Source: Piper betle
Taxonomy: Eukaryota > Streptophyta > Magnoliopsida > Piperales > Piperaceae
Reading direction: 5' to 3'
DNA: 64,000 nucleotides
Assembly (NCBI GenBank): GCA_033002965.1
Contig: JAURVB010012901.1
Location: 1 to 64,000 of the forward strand
The notes under the pieces are model-generated. The model worked only from the letters and a program-made list of their open reading frames with translations, had not been told where the DNA came from and ran no database searches. Both the position numbers and the translations under genes were made by a program. Positions 34,573-45,600 of this stretch are shown in pieces. Positions within the stretch are counted from its first letter, which is position 1. Each line of letters opens with the position of its first letter.

Positions 34573-36592
34573 ATGGCGAAGAGCACAATTATAAGGAAGA
34601 CAATTGGAGCAGCGAAGGACCAGACGAGTATAGGCCTGGCCAAGTTGGGAAGCAGCAACTCCGTGGCGGACCTAGAGGTGGCGATCGTGAAGTCGACGAG
34701 GCACGAGGAGCAGCCGGCGGAGGAGAAGCACTTAAGGGAGATACTGAGCCTGACCAGCTACTCTAAGGCCAACGTTAGCGCCTGCGTCAACGCCTTGTCC
34801 CGCCGCCTCACCAAGACCAAGAACTGGACGGTGGCGCTCAAGACCCTCATCGTCATCTACCGGCTCCTATCCGACGGCGACCCTTCCTACGAGCAGGAGA
34901 TTTTCTTCGCCACCGGTCGCGGCACCCGGCTGCTGAACATGTCTGACTTCCGCGATACCTCCACCTCCAACTCCTGGGATTTCTCCGCCTTCGTCCGCAC
35001 CTTCGCCCTCTACCTGGACGAGCAGCTCGAGTTCAGGATGCATCGTCGGCGCTACCGCCGGAGGAGCTCGATGAGGGACCCCTTCGACGAGGAGGGGCTG
35101 GAGGGTTGTGTCCAGGCAGCGCGGGGCAAGTCCACTCCCGTACGTGACATGAAGACCGATCGGATTCTCTCGAGGATGCACCATCTTCAACAGCTCCTCC
35201 AACGCTTCTTAGCATGCCGACCCACGGGTACGTATGTATATTTATTTACTATGATTTAATCACAAATCAGCACTTTATTATTGCGCACGAGCCATGATGG
35301 TGGAAAAAATGAGAATGCACTACCCGAAAATTCAAGATGGAATGTACTTCAACAATCTATCCACATGTTTCATTGACATTTAATGATCAACATTGATACC
35401 TGATCACTTTCAATAATGTTGGGTTTTCATGGGAATGGCAGTACTCTTAAAAATTGATGAATGATAAACGTAAATACTCAATTATTCCTTCTCTTGAAAC
35501 GATAGATTACAAGACGTTATGGTTCACGATTTTGTAGGATGGGCAAAGAACAATCGGATTGTTGTGGTGGCTTTGTACCCATTGGTGCAGGAGAGCTTCC
35601 AATTGTACTACGACATTGCAGAAATCATGGGGATTCTGATCGACAGGTTCATGGAGATGGACATCCCAACCTGCGGCAAAGTGTTCGACATTTTCAGCCG
35701 CATCTCCAAGCAGTTCGAGGAATTGGAAGCCTTCTATGGTTGGTGCAAGACAGTAGGAATCGCCAGATCATCCGAGTACCCGGAGGTGGAGAAGATAACT
35801 CAGAAGAAGCTCGACGTAATGGATGAGTTCATCAGGGACAAGGCGACCTTAGCTCAGAGTCAAAAGGTGAGGAACCAAGAGCAGAACAAGAACAAGGCCC
35901 GCGATGTGCAACCAAAAGTCCAAGAACCACGGGAGGAAGATCAACTGGACGGAATCAAAGTACTTCCATCGCCTGATTCCTCAACACTCTGCCAACAGGA
36001 AGCAGAAGAAGAGGATGTTAAAGAGACCAACAATGAAAAGGCCCTACAGGAGGAGGATCTTTTAGATTTATCAGACGGTTTAGAAATGTGCAAGGAAGAT
36101 CAAGGAGGCCAATTGGCGCTAGCACTCTTCGACGGGCAACCGGCGGTGCGGATGGCATGGGAGGCTTTCGATGCAAACGAGGAGCCAGCTGACTGGGAGA
36201 GGGCGTTGGTGGTGTCGGCGAGCAAGCTCTCCAACCAGAAGTTGTCCCTCGGGGGCGGGTTTAACATGCTGCTTCTGAATGGAATGTATCAGCACTATCA
36301 TGCTTCAACTCCTGCCGCCGTCGGTACTGGAAGTGCAAGTAGTGTGGCATTTCCGACCACTACGGTTCAGCAGGGGATATTAGCATTGCCGGCACCGACA
36401 GGAGCACGGGTCGGAGGTGATCCTTTTGCAGCATCGGCCGCCATTCCGCCGCCGGCGTATGTACAAATGTCAGAGATGGAGAAGATGCAGCGGCTGCTGG
36501 TGGAGGACAAGCTCATGTGGGAGCAGTACGGGAGGGATGGGATGCAGGTTCATTTCCCTGCCGCTAGACCGACGAGCGGTAATGGGTTTTGA
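34573..36592 (+). CDS. ANTH-domain clathrin assembly protein (AP180/CALM-like), two exons, 569 aa
   Basis: This is a clathrin adaptor of endocytosis: the ANTH domain binds phosphoinositides at the plasma membrane and the tail recruits clathrin and AP-2. Exons are 34573-35227 and 35538-36592, joined in phase 1 across an intron with GT and AG ends; splicing gives CRPTG-WAKNNR, as the family requires. The N-terminus starts IRKTIGAAKDQTSIGLAK. The ANTH domain covers about residues 25-320, with the lipid-contact region (K40, H44, K52, H53), conserved NWTVALKTL, RLLNMSDFRD, LYPLVQESFQLYYDI and ARSSEYPEVEKITQKKLD. The acidic tail has a clathrin-box-like LLDLS (393-397), DPF motifs at 169-171 and 513-515, DWERALV, and the terminal QRLLVEDKLMWEQYGRDGM. 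Length fits the plant family. An Arg-rich insert (156-168) is noteworthy. Exon 1 is GC-rich against AT-rich flanks. No inactivating change is seen. It resembles the plant PICALM group, but the exact subclass is not determined. Confidence 0.96.
35228..35537 (+). other. Intron of the ANTH gene
   Basis: A 310-bp AT-rich intron with donor G|GTACGT and acceptor TTTTGTAG|G. It splits a glycine codon at residue 219, after the conserved FLACRPTG. The exon 1 frame would otherwise read through to a stop at 35,259. Confidence 0.93.
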
Positions 36593-36921
36593 ATCTTTTG
36601 CTATTTTTAGCACGTTGCTCATTTGGCCCCCTATATTTTTATCATTTTTTGGCAAACAAAAAGGTATCATTTGTCAATATTAGTGTGGCCTGGGAATTGG
36701 TTGTTTCATTTTCTGGCTATCTTGAAACCTTTTTTGGTAATTAAAATGATCGATCTCTGTTCTTTACATACAACATTCATTTAGTGGGATGAGTTAATGT
36801 CTGCTCCAGTTGGAACTCGAATCAAATAGCCGGTCTTTGTTTTTTAACACGTACACACATCGGTCTCTATGAGTAAGCATAATTCAGCCCACTTCTAAGA
36901 TAATTTTGTTCAATTTTTTAT

Positions 36922-36952
<31 letters not shown>

Positions 36953-37140
36953 TGTATATCATGACTTTTAATATGTCATTTTAACAGTTTAGATTATAGA
37001 GTTGGGTGGTAGATACGAGTAGTTATATCAATAACTACTTAAATGTGAACCCATAAGTAAAAAATTAATTAAAATAATGAAAATTTGTAAACTTTATACT
37101 TAAATAAAAATTCACACCTATCATATTACTATATATATAT
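36593..37140. other. 3' flank of the ANTH gene with AT microsatellites
   Basis: Presumed 3' untranslated region and intergenic DNA. AT-rich stretches such as AATTAAAATGATC (36,740) could serve as a polyadenylation signal, but none is decisive. Dinucleotide AT runs are at 36,929-36,952 and 37,129-37,148. Confidence 0.5.
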
Positions 37141-37164
37141 ATATATATGGAAAAAAATTGCTTT

Positions 37165-37197
37165 ACTCCAGCACAGCCATCTTGGCTGTACTGGAGT
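37165..37197. repeat. Tight inverted repeat (hairpin)
   Basis: Arms of 15 bp (ACTCCAGCACAGCCA and TGGCTGTACTGGAGT) with one mismatch around a 3-bp loop. It lies between an AT microsatellite and the G-rich island and may mark the edge of an inserted element. Confidence 0.85.
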
Positions 37198-37239
37198 TTA
37201 ATCTTGACCGTTGGATTAGCATCCAAAGATCAAAAAAAA

Positions 37240-37665
37240 ATGGGGAGGTGGCACCAGCGCTGCCGTAACAGCGACGGCGGAAGGGACGGGAAGGGTGCCC
37301 GGCAACAGCGACAACTGGGGGGGCAGCAGCGACGGGGGGATGGGCGGGCGCGGCGCGGCGGGGTGGCGGGGCAAGGGCCGATGGGGGGTGCGGCGGGGTA
37401 GCAGGTGCGGGGACGGGGGATGGGGGGCGTCGTTCGGCGAGGTGGCGGGCAGGGGACGGGGGGCATCGCAGCGGCGGGGTGGCGGGTGGGTGACGAGGTG
37501 GCGATGGTGTCGCTCTGACGGCTGGGCATCGGGCCGGCAGGGGTAGAGGCTGGGCGGCTAGATCCGCCGCCTCGCCGCCGAGGGTTAAGCACCGCCCCCG
37601 GCAGGGCGACGATGGGCAGAGGCAGGTGGAGTGGCGTCGCGTCGGCCTGGGTGGCGGCGACACAA
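37240..37665 (+). other. G-rich island with G-quadruplex potential
   Basis: About 425 bp of very GC-rich, strand-asymmetric sequence in otherwise AT-rich DNA. The plus strand has many runs of three to seven G at short spacing (densest 37,316-37,430), built from imperfect GGCGGGG and GACGGGGG motifs. The minus strand gives overlapping Pro/Arg-rich frames of up to 166 codons in two phases, typical of low-complexity GC sequence and not of a gene. A smaller G-rich stretch of similar type is at 32,500-32,560 inside the CACTA-like remnant. Confidence 0.7.
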
Positions 37666-37699
37666 AAATTTTTAATTTTTTTATCCAACAACACTACAC

Positions 37700-39209
37700 C
37701 ACAGCGTCAGACTGAGTTAATTCCTTAACCCCGGTTGCACTCGGTGCATGGTGGTCAAATCTCAGCTCATGCTGACCAGGTTGTCCAGTAGATATTTTAA
37801 ATACAACATTTTAAATAATTATACAGACCTAGATATTTCAAACTTGCAGCTGCAACAAATGATTCTAATCTGAATGAGGGCATAAAATTATACATAACTA
37901 TAATTTTATTCGAGTAGAAATGCATGCAACTAAATGACTAAAATATATATCACTATTAATTTTTAACAATATTAAATATTAAACTATTCATATGATATAA
38001 TCATTTAAATCCTACTTTACATTAATAATCTAGATCATAATTAACACTTAACAAAGTAATAAAATAATTATCAGCTTATAAACAAATATTTAATTACTAT
38101 TATTTGTATTTTTTCTTTTGAGACGACAATTACTTAACCACAATCTTGATAATTTAGCTTACGGTTTTAAATCTTTAATCGCTATGCTTATTCATAGTAA
38201 TTTAGTTAAATAAACTGTACGATTAAAGTATTTTAAATAATTTTTATTATTCTAAATTAAAAATATTATTAATACAATTATTATAAATTATTCGACTCAA
38301 TAAAATTTTGAACTTTATTTATTTTCATTATGCTATTTAGGTTCGACGTTAGTGATTAGTACCCGACAATAGTTTAATAAACCATTTTTTATATTACTGA
38401 CTCGTTATTAAAATAATCACTTTATTTACCTAATATAAAATTTAATATGGTTAAGGTAAAATCTTTATTTTATTAATCAATATAACCCTCCGATTTAATT
38501 TAATCGATTGTTGTGTGCAGAGACCTTTGATCATTACCGTATTTTTATTACTTTTATCCATGTCGATTTCATCCAATAATTAATTAGTTTAGTAACTTTA
38601 CCCATAACCCATTAAAATGATTATTTTTAAAGATTTATTACGAGTTAGTATTATTATATCGAGTCAACCCATATTTACAAAACTGCCATCTTCTTCTTCC
38701 CTAACGCCCCTTCTTCTCCAAACTCCATCTTTGCACCCAAAAACCAGCCTTGGCGTCTTCTTCTTCAACCCAAAACGAGATCACTTCCTTCTATAATTGC
38801 TTCCCTTCCCTAGCAACCCAATTGGAAGCCTAAAGCTCATGCATTTCAGCAACCATCCACGTCCAACTCTGTTCTGCACCAAGACGCGACTTCTGGCCAG
38901 CAGCCTTGCTGGGATTGCAAATTTCACTCCGTCCGGCCAGCAGCACTACTGGGAACTCTTCCCTTCTCCTTGCACAACAACCCAACGTCAAGGCCAAGCG
39001 CTGTGAGCATGCACGGCGTGAGCCTTGGCCGGCGAACTGGTATATATGTTTGGAATTCCTCCACAGCGCTGCTCCCTACAACTCTGCCTCTGTAATTCCA
39101 CGACCACTTGGAAACTAGGGACATGGCGAGCCCTCCCTTCGACTCAGCAGCAAGAGATGACGTTGGGGTTGTGAGGGAATGCCTTGCAAACATTTGTACG
39201 GTCGCCCAT
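37700..39209 (-). mobile_element. Tekay LTR fragment (G), minus strand
   Basis: It matches 46,595-48,115 of LTR K closely: the start CAGACTGAGTTAATTCC, AT-rich middle, leader with CTTCTTCAACCCAAAAC, and GGCGAGCCCTCCCTTCGAC near its right edge. The left side (slot and terminal block) is missing. The right side is cut at 39209 by element F. The remaining LTR head is not found immediately beyond. Confidence 0.82.
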
Positions 39210-41897
39210 TGTAACGACCCGCCCGAACCGGACCGGGTATTACTTAAAAATAAAATTGATGTAACGGTAATATTCCAGAACATGAACTGAAATACAGCAA
39301 ATAAGTCTCGCAACGTACAATAAGAAACATAACAATAAATCATGTTCCCTAAAATTTAAAATAACCGTCCCACAGTCTCGGACCGTTTCCCATAGCCACA
39401 TACATAACACAAGAGAATAATAAGGAAATCCAATTTTTTTATCGATTCACCATACCTAGGTTGGTGAAAGAACCACCAACCACACTTCTATTCCTCAATC
39501 CAATGCTGCTCACCTACGGAGGCAATTCCGCGTTAGTGATAAAACCACTAAGCCGCATAATTAAATGAAACAAGTCAATAAAATCCCTATTATCATTTTC
39601 ACTCGTTTTTATAATTATTATTACACAAGTCTTTAGTAATTATCTTTCAAGTAATTCTTAGATTAGTAATTTTTCTCTCAGGTCATTCTGAGATTAGTAA
39701 AAGTCTTCTCCCAGCTCATTCTGAGATTAGAAAACGTCTCCCAGCTCGTTCTGAGATTAGGTGGTCTCCCAATTCATTTTGAGATTAGTCATGGTGTCCA
39801 TGTTCATTCTGAGATTAGAAATCGTCTCCCAACTCATTCTGAGACTAGGTGGTCTCCCAATTCATTTTAAGATTAGTCATGGTCTCCCAGTTCAATCTGA
39901 GATTAGGAATTGTCTCCCAGCTCATTCTAAAATTTGGTGGTCTCCCAATTCATTTTGAGATTAGTCATGGTCTCCCAGCTCATTTTGAAATTCGAAATTG
40001 TCTCCCAGCTCATTCTGAGATTAGGTGGTCTCCCAATTCATTGTGAGATTAGTCTTGGTCTCCCAGTTCATTCTAGATTAGAAATTGTCTCCCAACTAAT
40101 TTTGAGATTAGGTGGTCTCCCAATTCATTTTGAGATTAGACATGGTCTCCCAGTTCATTCTGAAAATAGAAATTGTCTCCCACCTCATTCTGAGATTAGG
40201 TGGTCTCCCAATTCATTTTGATATTGGTCATGGTCTCCTAGTTCATTCTGAGATTAGAAATTGTCTCCCAGCTGATTCTAAGATTAGAAAACATCTCCCT
40301 AGTTCATTCTGAGATTAGGTGGTCTCCCAACTCATTTTGAGATTAGTGCTGACAAGGCTACCGGTTTCAGAAAATACACCATTTCAATTAATTATACCAG
40401 TTTTGGAAAATATAACATTTGAAATAATTATACAGACAATACAACATTCCAAATAATTATACGTACAATATAAAATTTCAAATAATTATACGGACAAACA
40501 TAGTAATTTTAAAGGTGCGGCCCAATGTCGGACTGAGTCAATTCCTTGGTGGTCTAATTTGGGCATGGTGTTACAGCGCATGGTGGTCTAATCTGGGCTT
40601 AGGGCGCTAGTGATTGCTACCCGACTATAGTTTAATAACCCATTAACATAATTATCTTTAAAGATTTATTACGTGTTCGTATTATTTTTAACTCGAGTCA
40701 GTATCAGAGTCAACCCATATTTAGAAAACTGCCACCCTCCTTCTTCTTCTTCTTCTTCTTCCCGTCGCCACTCTTCTCTGCACCAAAACCAGACCACGCC
40801 CTTCTTCTCCACACCTTTTCATGGCACCCAAACCCCGAATCACGTCCTCCCTCAACTTCAACCTTCTCCAATAACCAATTGGAAGCCTAAAGTGTGTGTT
40901 TTACAGCAGTTAACCAAGACGACCATGTGCTGCACCATGGCGCCCAACTCCTGGTCTGTTCTTCTTCTCGCAGCCTCAAGACCCCTCCTTTCTTGCACCT
41001 TGCTCCAATTCAGATGTTCCACGACCTTAGGCCGGCCTCAAAACAGTAAGGATCAGCCACCTTTGGACGTTGCATGGAGTATGGTCGTCCTCCCCACTTC
41101 TGCACGTCGCTGCCAAGAATTCCGGCGAGAAAGGTGGTCTGTAGTGGATTGTTCCGGCGGCCTGAACCACTATGATGGAACCCATGATGCTGTTGACGAA
41201 GCACAAACGGCGTTTACCCCTCTGAAGCTTCCATTATAGCATCAATTGCATCAGAACGTTGCCACTTCCGTCACCCTTGCAACTCCGCCCACTCACAGCT
41301 GCAATTCCGCCACCCACCGGAAAACCACGGGACGTGGCGAGCCCCCCTTGAGCCAGCAGCAAGAGAGGTCATCGTGGTGTGAGGGACTGCCATGCAATTG
41401 TCCTTACGATCGCCCATCTTGCCAAAGTTTCAGGCTACTCAGCCATGGACGGGATTCTAATTTCAGTTCTGTTTAGTTCTTTTCTTGTTGATTTACAACT
41501 TTAAATCCCATGATTAACAAGCTTACTATCGAATTAAGAATATGCATGCAATAAAATTAAGAAGAGGGATATAGGAAGGATACCCAAGCAAGGAAGATGC
41601 CGGCTCCGGTAAGGAAGAGGAGAAGAAGATGAGAGCGTAATGACGGCCCCCTCACAATTTATAAAATGAAAAATGATGTCCCTTCACAAAAAATGGCTAG
41701 GGTATGTGAAAACACACAAACATCAGTATTTTATTCCTTTAACCGGGTAACCGGGTGAAGAATAAAATATTTAACCGGGTAACTGGGTAAATAATAAAAT
41801 ATAATAATTAACCGGGTGGAATTTACCGGGTATTGGATATAACACGTTCGGTCCTTCCCGAACCGTGTTCGCATTTTTTTGTTTCACCGTCTTTACA
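39210..41897 (-). mobile_element. 3' LTR of Tekay element F, complete, 2,688 bp
   Basis: On the minus strand it starts TGTAAAGACGG at 41897, next to the polypurine tract, and ends GGTCGTTACA at 39210. This is the clearest unexpanded Tekay LTR in the window and serves as the reference: head with GGACCG motifs (41,800-41,870), leader (40,720-41,480), a short AT-rich middle (40,360-40,690; part of the usual AT region is deleted), 29/88-bp array, and terminal block (39,210-39,620). Confidence 0.92.
39645..40348 (-). repeat. 29/88-bp higher-order tandem array in LTR F
   Basis: About 24 monomers of 29-30 bp (GTCTCCCA.TTCATTCTGAGATTAG-type on plus). Three types alternate (GGTGGTCTCCC, CATGGTCTCCC, AATTGTCTCCC), giving an 88-bp period. 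Three overlapping 65-codon frames are offset by 88 bp because of this periodicity. Confidence 0.93.
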
Positions 41898-41911
41898 ATC
41901 TCCCCAACTTG
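41898..41911 (-). other. Polypurine tract of element F
   Basis: On minus, AAGTTGGGGAGAT directly precedes the LTR start. An upstream block on minus (TTTGGGGACGAAATATTTCC) is also shared with elements A, D and I. Confidence 0.85.
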
Positions 41912-42139
41912 GAAATATTTCGTCCCCAAAATATCATAACAGGCAACAGAACAATTATGATTAACTTTATTTATTTCTTCGGGATCAGTTCATGCTTCTA
42001 CAAATATAAAGCTCCTATGCCAAAAACAAGCTAGGGTATTTCCTTGCCATTTTTGGTTTAGTCTCCCATGTAGCTTCCTCTAACCCCTGATTTTTTCCCC
42101 AACACTTTTACCAAAGGAATTTCCCATTCCTGAGTGTCT

Positions 42140-43200
42140 TTACTTCACTTCCCAGTGATGCGGATTAGCTTTTCCTCGAGAGGTTAAATTCGATTGTAGC
42201 TCTAAGCCTTCAAAATTTGTGATGAAATGATCCTCTTCCCGTACATACTTCTTTAGCATTGACACATGGAAAACATTGTGTACTCCAGCTAGGCTTGGTG
42301 GCAATGCTAATCTATATGCACAATTCCCAACTCGATCGAGGATTGGAAACGGTCCTATGAATCTTGGTTTCAACTTCCCTGATATTCTAAATCTGATTAC
42401 CCCCTTCGTAGGAGATGTGTTTAGGTACACAAACTCCATAACTTCAAACTCTAGGTCCTTCCTTCGAGTATCAGCATAACTCTTTTGTCGATGCTGAGCT
42501 GCCTTAAGTCTTTGTTGAATGAGTTTCACCTTTTCAGTTGCTTCCCTCATCATCTCTTGCCCGACTATAACTGCTTCGGTAGACTCCAGCCAGCACGATG
42601 GAGATCTACAAGGCCTACCATATAAGTCTTCAAAAGGTGCCATCCCTATACTGGCTTGGTAAGAGTTATTGTAGGTGCATTCAGCCAAAGCTAAGTGTTT
42701 CTTCCAGTCACCTCCCCAGTCAAAAATGCAAGATCTTAACAAATCTTCCACTATAGTCCTCTCTCTCTGACCATCAATTTGGGGATAATATGTTGTACTC
42801 AACTTAATTTGAGTTCCTATGGCTTCTTGGAAAGCTTCCAAGAAATGTGAGGCGAATAGGCGATTGCGGTCGGAGACTATCTCCTTTGGAATCCCATGCA
42901 ATTTGACAATATTGTCAACATATAATCCTGCCAGGTATTCCGCCGTTCTCATTGATTTCGTGGCGATGAGCTGAGCTACCTTAGTTAGTCTATCCACAAC
43001 TACCCATATGGAGTCATGCTTCTTTTGAGTTCTTGGGAGCTTTGAAATAAAATCGCATGTGACACACTCCCATTTCCATGTTGGTATCTCTAAAGGTTGA
43101 AATAATCCTCCAGGTAGTTGATGTTGGGCTTTGATCTGTTGGCAAGTCTGACATTTAGAGACAAAATCTACAACATCCGTCTTCATCCCAATCCACTAGT
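42140..43200 (-). pseudogene. Integrase core with partial chromodomain (element F), 348-codon frame
   Basis: One uninterrupted minus frame covers the end of the zinc finger (CQTCQ), the catalytic core and the start of the chromodomain. The catalytic Asp residues (TCDFI, VSDR) and the Glu (GQRERT) are kept, but the usual HPQ before the Glu is YPQ and two residues after it are lost (TIVEDLL). The tail contains FHVSMLKKYV and then shifts frame inside the chromodomain, leaving KANPHHWEVK-type out-of-frame sequence. Longer and cleaner than element A's integrase, yet still defective. Confidence 0.9.
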
Positions 43201-44698
43201 AGGCTCGCTTTAAATCTTGATACATTTTAGTAACTCCAAGGTGTATTGAGAACTTTGAGGGAAGAGCCTCCTCCAAGATATTCCACGTCAGTGCATTATC
43301 CTTGGGTAGACACAATCGTCCTCTAAATCTGATCACATTGTTTGAGTCAACTACAATGTCAAGAATCTTGTCCAACATTTTATTCTGCTCCTCATCACCC
43401 ATTTGTGCTAGCTTAACACGATCAACTAAATCATTGGAAACAACCAAATTTGCCAGTAAGCCTGTTAGTTGCTCCATTGGGTTGATAGCTACCACTTCTA
43501 CTGACATGGCCCAAAGTCTAGCTACCTGCTGACTTTTGTCCACTTTGCCCTTCCGACTCAATGCGTCGGCTACCACATTCGCTTTCCCTGGATGGTATAA
43601 GATTTGGAAGTCGTAGTCCTTCAAATATTCTATCCACAGACTATGTCGAAGGTTAAGGTCATTTTGGGTGAAGATATACTTCAAACTCTGGTGGTCAGTG
43701 AAGACTTCGAACTGGTCTCCATACAAGTAGTGTCTCTAAATATTCAGGGCAAAAACCACTGCTGCCAGTTCCAAGTTGTGGGTTGCATAATTTTGCTAAT
43801 GAATCTTCAATTGACGAGAGGCATAGGCCACCACCGGACCTTCTTGCATAAGGATGCATCCTAAACCCAACCGTGACGCATCACTGAAGACTACGAATCC
43901 TTCATTACCATTTGGCAGGGTCAAGACTAGTGCAATTGTTAGACTCTTCTTTAGAGACTAGAAACTCTCCTCACACTTACTACTCCATTCAAACTTGACC
44001 CCTTTCCTTGTGAGTTTGGTCATCGGCGATGCTACTAAGGCGAAGTCTTCAATGTATTTACTATAGTAACCCGCTAAACCAAGGAAGCTTCTAATATCAG
44101 TGACAGACTTAGGTTGTGGCCAATCAATGACTGCTTTAACTTTTGATGTATCCACTGCAATTCCAGCCTTTGAGACAATATGACCAAGGAATTTTACCTC
44201 CGTCAACAAGAAGTCACACTTTGAGAGCTTGGGCGAATAGTCGATGTTCTCTCAGAACTTGAAGAGTAATAGACAGGTGCTTCACATGCTCTTCTTCATT
44301 ATTTGAATAGACCAGAATGTCGTCCACAAACACGATAATAAACTTGTCCAGACATGCGTGGAATACTATGTTCGTGAGTGACATAAAGGCCGCTGGTGCA
44401 TTTGTTAGACCAAATGGCATAACCAGAAAACTCATAATGTCCATACCGAGTTTGGAAAGCTGTCTTCTGTATGTCTGACTCCTTTACTCGCAACTGGTGA
44501 TAACCAGACCGCAAGTCTATCTTAGAAAATTTTCCGGTTGTTTTTAGTCGATCAAACAAGTCATCAATCCTCAGTAAGGGGTACCGATTCTTGACTATCA
44601 CTTGATTTATTTTTCAATAGTCAATACACAGCCGAAGTGATGCATCTTTCTTCTTGACAAAAAGAACAGGGGCTCTCCAGGGTGAAGTACTTGGTCTG
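43196..44698 (-). pseudogene. RT-RNase H (element F), fragmented
   Basis: From right to left, 44299-44601 carries [12 protein letters not shown]; 44214-44444 the [13 protein letters not shown] and FVDDILVYS motifs; 43958-44209 the LGLAGYY thumb region; and 43196-43726 the RNase H end ([16 protein letters not shown]), the linker and the integrase zinc-finger start. Three or more frameshifts or stops separate them. The RT N-terminus ends at 44698 in a TRIM fragment. Confidence 0.88.
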
Positions 44699-44911
44699 AT
44701 GTGAGATTAAGTCGAGGGATCTCACAATCCACCCACCTTAGGAAATTTCATCCCCAAAATGCTTATACTTGGCCCGTTGCTAGCCTCAGCCCACGACTTT
44801 TCTGGCCCATGACCGGCAGCCTAGCCAACGTCCCTAGTCCAACCCACCATTTAACACAGAACCAATTGCTCTAATACCACCTATAACGACCCGGCCCAAA
44901 GTGCAACGTAG
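44699..44911 (-). mobile_element. Truncated TRIM, minus strand
   Basis: Related to the TRIM at 21640-22103. On minus it holds the last ~30 bp of the 5' repeat (44,880-44,911), a primer site (TGGTATTAGAGCAA, near 44,866-44,879), the ~115-bp internal part, the polypurine tract and only the first ~30 bp of the 3' repeat. It joins gag on one side to RT on the other, in the place of the missing gag-protease interval, so a larger deletion probably accompanied it. Confidence 0.85.
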
Positions 44912-45600
44912 AAGAAATCTCCCGTCCATGGAAGGTGGTTTTTTTCCATGGATTTCCATCAGTAAGACGCTTCCTCTTGAAGCATGCATGTTGCCAATCT
45001 CACTTGATGGTGGTGGGGCACCGACAGAGCTCTATACGCTTTTTCGGTAATGTCAATCCAGCTCTCCATCTTCATTGGATCAATCCCTCCAACAAATAGT
45101 TCAGCTCCATTCTTCCTGAATTTTTCCACAGTGTAACGGTCACTATCATCATCAGCTAGGGGCACTGGTCGGACTACCAGTGGCACTGGGTTTGGACGCT
45201 CCCCTTGCTCGCCTGGGTCTGCTAATCTCCCCCACCCTTGGTCACTCCCCTGACCACCATCTAGGGTGATTTTGGGACTCGCTGCTGCCTGCTCTAGGGC
45301 ACTCCCTTGACCACCATCTAGGGTGATTCTGGGACCCGCCGCCAAGTTTGAGGCTCCATTCCCTGCTACCACTCCCAGTAACCGCTGAATGATATTCTAA
45401 ACCATAGAATTTGTATTTTCTGAAGCCTGCGTTAGTCCCTGTATGGTCATCAGGATCTGGGCCAACACATTCTCTATATTCAAATTTGACTGCACAGATT
45501 GGCTTGACTGTCTACGTGTGCCTGCCATCTGAAACATCGAACCATCATGGTTCATTATACGTTCTTGTTTCAGTTTTGACTTAGGTTTATTAGCGAATGA
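44912..45600 (-). pseudogene. gag remnant of element F
   Basis: A 137-codon minus frame (44959-45372) encodes the N-terminal Gly/Pro-rich part and the capsid block ([25 protein letters not shown]). It contains a direct duplication of ~54 bp (ITLDGGQGS repeated) not seen in the other copies. The gag start and leader lie at 45,480-45,595. The leader then breaks off into mid-LTR sequence without a primer site. Confidence 0.83.

Noticed and set aside
37165..37197. Helitron 3' hairpin
   Set aside because: No CTRR end follows the hairpin on either strand and no TC start could be placed.
37163..37694. Pro/Arg-rich frames of 154 and 166 codons on minus
   Set aside because: Two overlapping phases stay open because of extreme GC content, and composition is low-complexity. 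No homologous family is recognised.
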